Below are positions 30,040 to 41,700 of a stretch of 64,000 nt of DNA, piece by piece. How positions within the stretch are numbered: position 1 is the first letter of the stretch; each line of letters begins with the position of its first letter. The position numbers and the translations under genes were made by a program. The notes beneath the pieces were generated by a model. It worked only from the letters and a program-made list of their open reading frames with translations. It searched no databases and was not told where the DNA came from. Source of the stretch: Cladopsammia gracilis (Eukaryota > Cnidaria > Anthozoa > Scleractinia > Dendrophylliidae); assembly GCA_022457155.1 (NCBI GenBank), contig JAJGOT010000020.1:2442501-2506500 (forward strand), read 5' to 3'.

Positions 30040-31423
30040 TTATGGGATCGAATTGGGACAGAGCCGTCCATGCAGCGACTAGCTTATGTATTCACCGTTT
30101 CATCTCTCACCGTTTCAACAAGCTGCAAAAGTGCAATATTCATTAGCAAATAGCTTTAAATGAAAGCACTTGTTTAGTGGCTTTGAATTGACGTATTTGT
30201 TTAACTTTATACACACAGGATGTAAATCACATGAAGCGAGGTTTAATCCTAAAGACAAATCATCCGCTTCTCGTATTCTAATTCAGTGGTACTTTTAATA
30301 ATGAGTGATTCGATAAATTATGTATAACACCTGGAGAAAACTAATGCAAAAACGTATAGGTAGCGTTCCTTATATCCAATACGCTTTAAGATTTCGGTAA
30401 TCCAGATTGTTTGGATTTTCATGTTAGCTGGAACAAAAATCCATAAAACAGATCGATCCGTTCCCTTCATCCTCTTCAGGCCCCTCTGCGAAGGGCGTCT
30501 CTTTGTTTGTTTGGTTGTTTATTTGTTTGTTTGCGGGTTTTCAACGACCACGTGCTATTGATATAAAATTAGCCGGATCGCCAAATGGAGCACACAATCT
30601 GAAACAATCTGCAGTCTATGATTTTCGATAGCAGAATCCGGATTTAGATTGGTTAAAAGGAACGCAACCATAAATTACTTACAATCAGTCAAGAATAGTA
30701 TATGAGAGGGATATATTTATCGGTCGCATATGCAATTTTGATCAAAACAAAGAGGTCAATTTGTATTCAAAACTATCGATGTTTTCACCGTGTTATGGAT
30801 TAAAACATGGAAACATTTTGGTCTTTAAATGGTATAAATGTTTCAAGTTATTTCAAAAAATTACTTCAAGCAAAAATAATTAGGCTTTTCTAGACACGTG
30901 GGGTTATTCTACAAAAGAATTTTTTTTTTTTGAAGAGTGTGGCCTGTCTAGTGAAATCCTAACCTATTTCCAGTCCTAAAAACACGATTTTCCCACCCAT
31001 TGTTTGACCTAACCATGTAAATTTTCCCAAATTTGTAAGACAAATTTTCTGAATAATATATTCATTTTCAGGCCGGGATCCTCAATGGATTCCAATTTAG
31101 GTCTTCCCCCTAAATTGATGTCTAATAGCCATATCCATTTGAGTTGTGCAATATGATGGCAAATCAAGAAAATGTATCATAGATGATAATCCTTGCTATA
31201 TTCTTCACCACTATGGGTTTCACAAGGTACATTACATTTATTAAACCTGTGCGGCAAACTCCTATATACTCAAAGTTGACTATTTACTCTTTATAAATGT
31301 TAAAAGATATCAGCTTTGCATGCCATATATAATTATTATAATCATCATAAATATTTGACGACAAAGGAATCATCCCAATGACTTTCTAGCTCACCATTGC
31401 AATTCCCGAAGAAAATATTAAAC

Positions 31424-31455
<32 letters not shown>

Positions 31456-32228
31456 TAATACAGATAGTAAATAGTAAATAATTGTGATAAGTTAAAAGTG
31501 AAGAAGAGTTATTTGCATTGAAAACAGTAAAAATAGTTCAATAAAACAAACCCACCTAGGTCCGTAAGACTACAATATAAATTTAGTACGCGTATTGTAT
31601 CATGTGTGTGTAACACGAGCACGTTTTAAAACCGTTCGATTAATTATTTTCGGGTAATGATTTGACCAGTTTCCAATGCTTATCTATTTTTAGCGATTTC
31701 CAATTTCTATAATAAAGCACGAAAACACAATTCTTAGTGTTATTTTCTGAATATCAAATCGATTATCATTGAGGAGAATGCTGAAATTAAAGATATTTTT
31801 TAGAGAATCAAACCTTTAAAAAATGGCAAAATGCAATTTGTCATCATACGATATTCAGGTGAAGCGCTTATCGCCAAGGAAAGAAAGTCTATGTGAGTTC
31901 TTTCATCTTTCTCGAGATGCATGTGGCCTGCGAACGAAGGTCCTATATAGTCGTCATTGGCATTATTCTCTCAAATCTATGGTTTGCAATTGTCGGCTCA
32001 GTAAGCAACGTGGGATGTTGGAAGAATCCGAGAGGAGATTGTTAACGTCACCCAATTCGCATTTTCGATCCACTGCTCGTAATCATTAGCTTTGCCCTGC
32101 TTTGGAAGAGTCCATCAGCTAAGCAGGCTTAACCCAAATCAGCAGCGGTTTTTAATTGAGTATCGAAAGTAATTTCGCAATAATTATTGTTTGGTTTTGA
32201 ATAGCCACGCTTTATAGTTGGCTGAATA
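30040..32228. other. Gene B 3' flank, nothing recognised
   Basis: An AAT run lies at about 31423-31450. AATAAA at 31540-31545 is a distant polyadenylation candidate. The rest is AT-rich without genes. The open frame at 31823-32089 has no recognisable features. Confidence 0.4.
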
Positions 32229-32573
32229 AGCACTATAATTTACACACAGAGTTAATTCTCTGATTCCTTACTTGCATCACCAGTGCTACGTGGCTCAACA
32301 TTTATTTGTACCCTTCACATTCTCATTGCCACGAATTACCACCTTATTACCCACGATCTGCTCCCGTACGGCCTCGTGGCTCAAGCGGTAGAGCGACGGA
32401 AGATCTAATCCGGAGGTCGTGGGTTCGAATCCCACCGAGGTCAAAGATTTCTTTCTTTCCTTCGTGTGGTCCCTCATTTCCTTACTAGGGCTAACGCTCA
32501 GTACAGGGAAATTTATGGGTTTACCTTAGCACTATAATTTACACACAGAGTTAATTCTCTGATTCCTTACTTG
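32229..32573. repeat. 46-base direct repeats flanking a tRNA-like insert
   Basis: 32229-32274 and 32528-32573 are identical (start AGCACTATAATTTACACACA, end CCTTACTTG). The 253 bases between contain the tRNA-like sequence at 32370-32442 and a pyrimidine-rich tail. Confidence 0.9.
32370..32442 (+). tRNA. tRNA-like sequence, probably a SINE head
   Basis: 73 bases. The acceptor stem GGCCTCG/CGAGGTC pairs fully (one G-T). The D stem GCTC/GAGC and the T arm GTGGG-TTCGAAT-CCCAC are perfect. The anticodon arm is poor: the best fold leaves an eight-base loop AGATCTAA, so no sound anticodon can be read. A TTTCTTTCTTTCC tract follows. The structure fits a tRNA-derived SINE better than a working tRNA gene. 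Confidence 0.5.
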
Positions 32574-34007
32574 AAATATCTTGCGCCAACTTTGTCAACC
32601 AATCAGGGATAAAATCGAAACCAATCTTGACTTGCTTGCAAGATTACAGTTTTCCCGCGCTTGGCGCCGGCTGCATGAAATTGCGTCGAATTCTGATTAT
32701 TTCTGCCAAATTTCAGCTTAATTGATTAAAAGGAGCGCGTGAACGAACGAGATTTAGGCTCAGTGGTGAACCCGGCTTCTTTCTTTAAATTTCTTAGAGG
32801 TTTGTTTTTTTTAAATTTACAAAGAGATCAGACGACGATCGAATAGTATCCCATGATGCATTTTTCCAGGCGCATCACGCAATATCGCAGTTATGGTGGA
32901 TTCCTGTGCGAAATAACACCGTTTTCACGGCGGCTTTTTTCTTGTTTCTGTTCCAGTAAAAGGTAAGAAAACTGTATAATTTTGTTATTTGACATGATCT
33001 CTTTGATTTGTAATGGTTCAAGAGCGCAGCTTCCGTTAAAAAACCTTTGTTTTGATTGTTCTACGGAGCCTTCGCGTCACAAAGTGTTCAGTGACCCGCA
33101 ACTAGGTTATGAATATTCACAATTTTTTGGATTGTGTGTTGATGTCTTCCAAATATGGGCTTCACGCTACTAAAATGAAGTACTGATTATTGTACAGACA
33201 AAGAAGTACCGAGAAGTACCCGCATTTTTAAGACTTTTTGAGCGACCAAAGATGACTGAAATTTTGTATATTCGATCACATTTCAATGCCACGCGTGTGA
33301 ATGTGTGTTGTTATAAAAGGTGACAGGCCTAGCACAAATCCTGCTCGTCGCTAAAAGCGTTTTAGCCCAGCTTTAGAATAATTGCACCCCAAGTACGTGT
33401 CTGAGAGATTTTTCCATTCAGATCAAAATAAAGATATAACAGGCCTGTTGTTCTAAATGTTGTTCTTTTTTATCTTAGGACAAAAGCTCTTGCTGCGATA
33501 TTGACATGTACAGGAGGAATTTACGTTTTCCAGAGCCGTTTAGAATATTTAGTTACGCCGTTATTTCAGTGTTTGCTAGCTCTTAGCGTAACAATAGAGT
33601 TTCTTTGGCTCAATTTGAAAGAGTTGCAAGATCAGTAGTAGTCGCTTAATAGGAATTATTCGATTACTTAGATCAGTTCATTTCTCAGTACGTGATTTAA
33701 TGTGAGAGCTGTCAACTGTCACGGGGACGACAGCTCTTCTTCGTTCATCCATCCGATCGTTTCCACAAAACTGACATGTACTTCTCTACAGATTAGCAAA
33801 ACACACGGAAAACCGTGTTGCCACCGTGTTGCCATGGCAACGCCTTAAAAGCTCAATAAAAAATATCAAAATATATAGCTTGTTGCTTAATCGTATGCCT
33901 CACCAATTTTGGGCGCCCAGACGTTAGTGGTTTTAAAATGACAATGAATGACGCATAGGTACTGTCTGTGAAACTGTTTTCAGCCAAATTAAGTGTAATG
34001 GCAATTA
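32574..34007. other. Intergenic, nothing recognised
   Basis: There is a small hairpin near 33704-33738 (GAGAGCTGTC and GACAGCTCTT). Otherwise no genes or repeats were identified. Confidence 0.4.
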
Positions 34008-34240
34008 TATGTGAACCCTTTCATTTACCACAGTTAAACATTGAGTAGTGCCATGTAGTTCTAACGTTTTAGTCTGTGGCTAAAACCCTTCGTTAAAACC
34101 ACTCAAATGAAAGCTCTCTAGCAGTATTTTCCAGTGGTATCTTTTTCAGTATTTTACAAGTGTTGTAAATTGCTAATTTATCTTAAATTTTGAATTTGAT
34201 TTTGGTTAATTTCATTCACAAATCCACCCCGATGACAGCC
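34008..34240. mobile_element. Diverged copy of the TTAACCCTTT MITE
   Basis: GTGAACCCTTTCATTTACCA, then ATGTAGTTCTAACGTTTTAG and CTCTAGCAGTATTTTCC parallel the better copies at 36484 and 39718, with many changes. Confidence 0.45.
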
Positions 34241-34623
34241 AGTGTCAAAAGAACCCAACCAACCTGTAACCGCGTTTGGTTGAGTTTGCTTGTGTACCCG
34301 CTATGCAAGACTTGCTATCTACCATGGAAACGTCTGTAAAAGATTATTTTAGTACTTGGAAATATCATAATGTCAAGATGTAGTCAATATAGTCAATATT
34401 TAGTCAATATTTAGTTTTATAAAAGGGGACAACTGATGCTAATTCTGTTCTGGGTGTTTATTGTAAATATTTTTACCCCGAAGAAAAAAATTATTAGTTC
34501 TTGTAAGGTTGTTTTAACTCTGGCATAAATATTTCACGGTGTAAAATCTTAAAGTTTGGTATTAATTCAAGCCGGCCGAGCAGTGCTTTCCCTGTGACCT
34601 ATAAACTGTGACCGTTCAAATGA

Positions 34624-34815
34624 GGCCCCGTCCACACGTATCCGGATATTTTTGAATCCACAACTTTTTTGTTGCGGATTGGCCTTCCATCCACACGTAT
34701 CCGGCGAATTCGGGCAAATACGATTCAAATACGCTACGTGTGGACGCGAATATTTTCTTATCCGCAACAAAAAAGTTGCGGATTCAAAAATATCCGGATA
34801 CGTGTGGACGGGGCC
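34624..34815. mobile_element. MITE with 56-base terminal inverted repeats
   Basis: The arms 34624-34679 and 34760-34815 (start GGCCCCGTCCACACGTATCC) differ at about one position. TGA flanks both ends as a three-base target duplication. The core is short and not coding. The high arm identity suggests recent activity. Confidence 0.88.
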
Positions 34816-35480
34816 TGAGTGCTCTCGAAAAGTATTTTGCATGGTTTTTTTTTTTATATTTTTCCAACGAAATTTTGGTATAACTGCAACTTTTATTTTG
34901 AGCGTGCTTAGACGCAAAGTAAATTCAAAACCTTGGAAGGATGCTCTTCTTCAAATTATACATATATGTACGTCTTATCTATCGCGACTGAAAATACATG
35001 TATGTCTTGCTTCTTAATAGATAAATTATTTGTTTACTATATCACTATTTGTCCTATTTGCATTGAGGTTTTCAAAACAAATCTGCCGCAACAGTTAAAT
35101 GTTCTTTAGATAGCCTTTGCTTGCTTATTTTGAAATAACAAATTAAATACAAAAGATCTCTTGATTTTGTTTTATATGATATTATTCAAGTAGTATTCAA
35201 CGCGCAAATCGCTTCTTTACAACAATCCACTGCTTTCCGTCTTTTCACTTACGCTTTATGCACCTAACTGAAGAAAGGTCGGGGAAAAAATAAAGGATAC
35301 GACACAATTAAATTATGGGACCAAGGCAAATAAGCCTTGCTAACATCCATTTATTATAGTATTCAAGACGGGACGATTTATTTCATAGCTTGTTGAAATA
35401 ATGTGCAATCATCTGAGAACATAATATATTTTTTCCATTTTCAAGAAAACTATCCGGTCATATCTTTCACGGTTTATACC

Positions 35481-35523
<43 letters not shown>

Positions 35524-36483
35524 CTTTCACCTGACAACGTTTTTTCGATGAGGTGTATACACTTGAATACTGCAACCTTTCTATACTTAAAGCGAATACG
35601 CACACATATCCCGTGATTTTATGTTTTCAGCTCATTTGGAATCTGAATTTGGAATTAGATTGGAATTGGAACTTAAGGGAGCAGATAATCCAAGCTTGGT
35701 CATTTGGATAGGAGGAACAGTGTAGCGCCACCCTAGCACCAACCCTTCAATTGTCAATATTGCCACCTTGCTATTACAGCATCGGTTTATTGACCGAACT
35801 AGACCTCATGCTGCCATTTCCACATCTAAAAACTACGGCCAACCAACACTGCATGACCCGTTGGCGGTTATATTAATAGCGTTCTACTGTTTGTATTTAG
35901 CCAATTGCGTCAAAATTAACATTATATAATTCTTAAAAGCATTTAAAGAATGTACAATCATATATTTTTTTAATGAAAAACTAAATATTTTTGAATGACC
36001 AGTGTATTCAATACACTAGCTAAAATGTTAGTTAACTGGTCGGATGGCTCTTCACTCGGATATTTCACTTCTATTTCGGCCCTATGTGCCACTTTAGCTC
36101 AGTTAGGATGATGATGATGATGATGATGATGATTATGATGATTTCCTTAAAATAATTACAATCTCCCATGATATAAGGTTTTGATAATGAGTCTCACAAA
36201 CTTGCATGTTTTTGTTAGCGTTTCTGACCTTAACCATGCACATATTGTAGTAGTGCACTGCGTTTATTTAAATTATCATAGCGTGTGAACATAGACAAAT
36301 GATTGAGTACAGTTGTGGTGCTTCTAACGTAAATTGCGGCGCCTGCGATGTCGTCTTTGTAGTTCTCCAAGGTTCATCACCAGAGTTTAGATAATAACAA
36401 AGCGACCAGAAGGACAGTTCTGCAACTTTCCAGTCCTTGCCAGTGTTTTGTGTACCTAGCCTTTACAGGTCGGCGAGAAAAAG
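34816..36483. other. Intergenic with simple repeats
   Basis: AAT run at about 35483-35521 and GAT run at about 36108-36141. No gene is seen. Confidence 0.45.
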
Positions 36484-36713
36484 CCCCTTTCACCCTGTCA
36501 CTTCCAGTGTCAATTATGGAGACATGTAGTGTAGTTCTAACTTTCGAGTCTGTCGACGAAATCCTGTGATGTGACCATTCAAATGAAACCTCTTCAGCAG
36601 TACTTTTGCATGGCACCATTTTTTTTTTAATATTTTACATAATGAAATTTGGATTTTTTTCTTGAATTATGATTTTTGGTACTGTTGGTAGTTAAAGTGT
36701 TAAGTTATTTCTA
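36484..36713. mobile_element. TTAACCCTTT-type MITE
   Basis: Same family as 39718-40107: CCAGTGTCAATTATGGAGAC, ATGTGACCATTCAAATGAAA, and an end near AGTTAAAGTGTTAA. Confidence 0.65.
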
Positions 36714-38019
36714 CTCGCGTGGGAAAGAAAGAATGTTTTACTTCCTTGCAAAATCTTCATGCACTCTTTGGGAACAGATTTAAACTACTATCCCTGTTTA
36801 TATATCTGGCATTGGACGCTATAAAATTAGGTTGTAAAGCGAGTTGCGAGCTAGCTTAGTTATCAAATTTTGTGTTTTCCGGCCATTTTCCAGATGAATG
36901 TCACTATAACAACAAAAGCCATTTTGAAAGGGTGGGCTTCCTATCCCCCTGTCATTTTGTTTAATTTTTATTGATGCGTACTGAGGAAGAGAATTGAGGA
37001 AGCATACTAAGGAGGCGACCTTAAAATTAAAAGCCGTAGTACTTTTATGTGTAGATTTTACCGATTGTTTACCCAATACAAGTGCCCCATGTATTCCACG
37101 GACGAATAAGTTTTTGATAGTCTATTGAGCAAGCAAAACATCCGTGAAATTGCAATATGCAAATCATTAAAGAGCTTTAAATAAAACGTTAAATTTGGAA
37201 ATCGCTTGTGCTAATTGCATCGACAGCAATCCTTGTTTAACTTGCCCAAGAAATGTCAAGTATTTACAAACTAAGTCCGCTGCCTGATTTTTCTCTGTAA
37301 ATAGAACGTACATCCTCATCTAAATTCCAGCAATACTTCAATTGTTCCAGTCTGTGAGCACTGTTTGCTCAAAATAGATACATAGTTACGCTCGAAGGAG
37401 AATATAATGTCAAGCGGAACAAATTCATAGTCAAACGGATGTTTTCAAGAAATAACTAAGTACTCCACACCAATAACTGAGAGATAGAAAATTTAAATAC
37501 AAAAATAAAGGTCGATTTCTACACAAAACCGCAAAGAAGACCTGACATATTACGACACATTTGACCAATTGGAAAACCCCAAGTTAGTAACATGACACGG
37601 TTAAGATGAATCACAATAAGCGGGCTTCACCGATCCACAGCAGGTTAAAGAGCAGGTAGTGTCAAAGTTTATAGAAAAGATTAAAACGCTAAATGTTAAA
37701 ATATAGCTGTTTTCACTTCCGTTTGAAGAAAAACTCTTTAAATGATACTAGCAAATTATTATTTTCTATTTCGTACTGTGAAAACTCTTCAGATCTCTAA
37801 CGTTTTACGTCATCCGCGAAGCATCTATTAGGAGATGATGTAACCGAAAACCGGTTAATTTATTATTACTGGAAACTGAGATTTGTAACGAAGTGAATAT
37901 CCAGGTCGTGCTATTTTCTTGGTCTGGAAAAAAACCAGCTTAGATTTGAGGTTTTACGATACCAGAATGGGTTAAACCAGCCAGGGAAAGTAATGTGTAT
38001 TTGGCTATGATCGTCGACA
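36714..38019. promoter_or_regulatory. Upstream region of gene C
   Basis: AT-rich, no gene seen. No clear TATA box could be fixed near the start codon. An out-of-frame ATG lies at about 38007, 13 bases before the chosen start. Confidence 0.2.
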
Positions 38020-38713
38020 ATGTTCTTAGGGTTGGTCCGTCTGTTCCTTGTAATTGTTTTTATAATTACTATTCAACAAGTCATCGCACACGACGCTAAA
38101 CAAAAACATGGAGGAGGACGAAACGCTACGAAAACAACGAACATTGTCCGGAAGAATCGGACTGTACATGAAAACAACAAGTTCAGTAAGAATGCAAAAC
38201 AATTAACAAGTAACCCCGTGGTCAAAACAAGGAAGAACCGCGGAATTCCACTGGCTGCTCTAGCAGGACTTAACCGTGCCGCTCTCGGCCTCAACCCTGT
38301 TGTAGTGCCTTATGGAACAAGGCTTACTTCGCTCGGTTATCAACAAGCTCCGGCTTTGCAGCAACTTCCACAATATCGTGGCTTGGTTCCTGCGACGGGT
38401 GGATTAATTCAAAACGCAGCAGCCCTAAGACTGCCATACGGTCTTCAGCTTGCTAGACTACTACCTGCTTTAAGTCTGTATCGAAATCGATTGCAACTGC
38501 CCGTAAATGGAGCAGGGGGCATGGCAACGGACGTTCACGTTTTTAAGAGACCTAACAGATTAAAATACGACTCCATTCCAATTAAGCCAAACCTCGAACC
38601 ACAGGAGATAATAGGAAATGGACTGAACCTACCAGCCCTTCTCCAGTTAAACAATGCGGAGCAGGGCATGAGTGACATGTCGGACGATGGTGAAGCTGAC
38701 CTGGATGAATTAG
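38020..38713 (+). CDS. Gene C exon 1: signal peptide and low-complexity linker
   Basis: [20 protein letters not shown] is a strong signal peptide (cut about residue 23). Two N-glycosylation sequons follow (NAT, NRT), then a Leu/Ala/Pro/Gly/Tyr-rich segment ([16 protein letters not shown] and similar) and an acidic end ([14 protein letters not shown]). There is no cysteine after the signal. The open frame continues to 38745, but the donor G|GTGAGT at 38713/38714 gives the phase 1 of the EGF exons. The layout parallels gene B exon 1. Confidence 0.78.
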
Positions 38714-41700
38714 GTGAGTCTTTGGAATTGTTTGTTTCTAATTAAAATTTGCCGAAATCGAAGAAGTCAAGTTAAGTACTGGAGGTTCCCTAGGTAACAA
38801 AAAGAAAATCGAGTGATTCGATTTGCGTTGGCGTTCTATGAAAGATCAAAGATGGTCGGTCATGGGAAATGATAACAATTCATCAAACACAGTATCTTAA
38901 GACTTAGTACAGTTTTTTAAAATTTCAGTTTCGTGACTTACTTCAGTTAATCAATGAAATTGCAATTGATAAGTTTTGTTTCAGCTTTTGAAATGGCATT
39001 TTTCAAAAAAGAAAATCATTAATTACAATAGTTTTGCTAAGGTTGAGGAAAGAATGGATCCTTCCGTAACACCTCTTTAAATCGTTGTCCTTTGAATCAT
39101 GAACATCAGTTACTTGTGTTGTATTGCGATGTTATCAATACTTTGGCTCCAAAAAATGGAAAAAAAATGGAAATAGGCCACTTTTATTCATATTTACAAC
39201 ACATTAGGAAGGTGTATTGCTTTCCAATTGTCATGACGATATTCAACTTGTGTCATTTTAAATGGTATAGTCAGATTGTGAACATACCGTGACCAACCGA
39301 TTACTGGCGATTCAACTGTCATGTACTGGTTATGTAACTTAACACGGAAGACTCTAAACATTAAGTAATATTACTTCGTCAGGACATTTTATCTTCTTAA
39401 TGGAACTTGCTTTCAAAACAAATTCCCGATAAACTTAAAGAGTATAAACGTATCCTTGATTTCAACTTGATTTTAATTTTGAAATATTACACGACATAAA
39501 TACAGCACCTGAAAAACTGATCCGCCCACCGTTAAGGGTGACTAGCTTTTTAAAAAAATTCTTATAACCTTAAAGGATATAAACGTATCCTAGATTTTTA
39601 CTTGATTTTAACATCAATACAGCACCTGCAAAAGTGATCCGCCCTCCGTTTAGGATGACTGCTCTTTATTCGATGTACCTGTTTTAAGAACATAAAGCGA
39701 TTTCCATGGTAACAGAATTAACCCTTTCACTCCCAGAGTCAATTATGAAGACATGTAGTGTAGTTATAACTTTAGAGTCTGACGATGAAATCCTATGATG
39801 TGACCATTCAAATGAAACCTCTTCAGCAGTACTCTTGCATGGTACCATTTGCTCTAACTTTTGAGTCTGTTGATGAAATCCTATGGTGTGACCATTCAAA
39901 TGAAACCTCTTCGGCAGTACTCTTGCATGGTACCATTAGTTCTAACTTTTGAGTCTGTTGATGAAATCCTATGGTGTGACCATTCAAATGAAACCTCTTC
40001 GGCAGTACTTTTGCATGATACCATTTGTTTTTCAATATTCTACAAAATGAGATTTGGGATTTTCCTTGAATTTTATTGTTTGGCACTCTTGGGAGTTAAA
40101 GGGTTAAATGCTACATAGATAAATGGACACAGGGTTTAGTTTCTTGGCGCTACGTGGTTGAAAAACTAAAATTCCGTTTCATCAACATACTGAGTTGAAC
40201 TAAACTGGAATCGAACAGAGATAAAAATCCTGGCGATTGAAGCGCTATTCCTTTGTCAGACCGAATGTGGCTAAGGACTAGCACTTTTAAAAAACGTCAG
40301 CTTTTGAATCTTTTAACGGTGGTTAAGTAATATATCAAACACGAGGAACAGTGTTTCATCAGATTTCCAAACACCGAGAAGTGGATTGGAAAAACGAGGC
40401 GCAGCCGAGTTTTTTTAAACCACTTCAAGGTGTTTGGAAATCTGATGAAACACTGTTTCGAGTGTTTGATATACAATCACCGACAAAAGTCTTTGGGACA
40501 CTTCAATAAAACCACCCTCCTAAATATTTCTTCAAGAATCATAAAACATTTCGGCCACAGGGTTTATAAAAAGGATCCCCTCCCCCCTCGGACAATGTTG
40601 TTTGGAGGAAACCAGTTTTAAGCGCCGAAATCAACATTGTCATGGGGGGAGGAGGGGGATTTAGCAAGAATTTCACTTTACGGTTAAGAAAACGTAAGAG
40701 TGTCCCAAAAATATTGTCGAAGATTGTAGCTTCTCAAACTGATCGTTAAATGCGGAGAAAACGAAGGAATAAAATCGCCAAAATCTATGCAAATTAAGAA
40801 ACGATTTCAAAACCTCCTTCACGGTAGTGATTTCCTTTGTGTTCTCGTCATGAATTATTAATGAGTTTGAGAATTTAATTTCTCATCTGAGTTGATTAAA
40901 CCAAACGTTCTAGATAGATAAATGACAGCATACCCACTCTCCAACCCTGACTGAAACTACAATTCTACTATCCTGTGCTGGATAAGAGTCTATGATGTGG
41001 GATCTTCATTCATAATTTTGACAATTTAGCTGAATAATTTGCTAGTGCCCATTTTTACAGCTCAGAGACGCACATCATTTGAATGGTCATACTTTGGGGT
41101 TTTATTCACAGACGCAAAAGTTTAAACACCTTCTATATATAGTCCAGTCAATTCACGAGATTTTGATGGTTATCATCAAAAAAAAATTTTTACACCCATT
41201 TATTTAAGGGTGGTCCACTTAGCAACATACTAAAAATCTCCCAAAACTTGTCAAAATAAGGCTTTTAAAATTGTTAGCTTTTACCACAGGACACCCAGGT
41301 TGAGAAAAATCACAAACATTGTTTTTCGTGTTTTTCTTTTTAAAAGGCCAAGATAAGGTAAATCATACTCACAGAGTTATTCTTGAAATAAAGAAAATGA
41401 ACATTGCTTCTTTGGTTAACTAATAATTATAACAGTACGCCCATCAAGTTTTGAGCTTTTTGCACAGGTCACCTATGTAAAAGTAATATACTCTCTGAGA
41501 ATACAGAATTTGTGTTTTCCTTTGTTGAGCTTGAAGTCCTGTTATGCAGACTAACTAATAAACTAACATTAAACAATCGAATGGTTTTTACTAAGTTGTT
41601 CATCGGCTTAATACTACAGGTGTATTTAACTCAATCTGCTCACAGATTCAGTATCATCAGACTGAAGTTGACGCCGGAAGACACAAAGTTTTAGAGTTGT

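Noticed and set aside
31823..32089. 88-codon open frame downstream of gene B
   Set aside because: No signal peptide, domain or splice context; length is within chance for AT-rich sequence.
34652..35017. 121-codon open frame on the plus strand
   Set aside because: It runs through the inverted-repeat element 34624-34815 and out the other side; no domain and low-complexity Phe run from a T tract.
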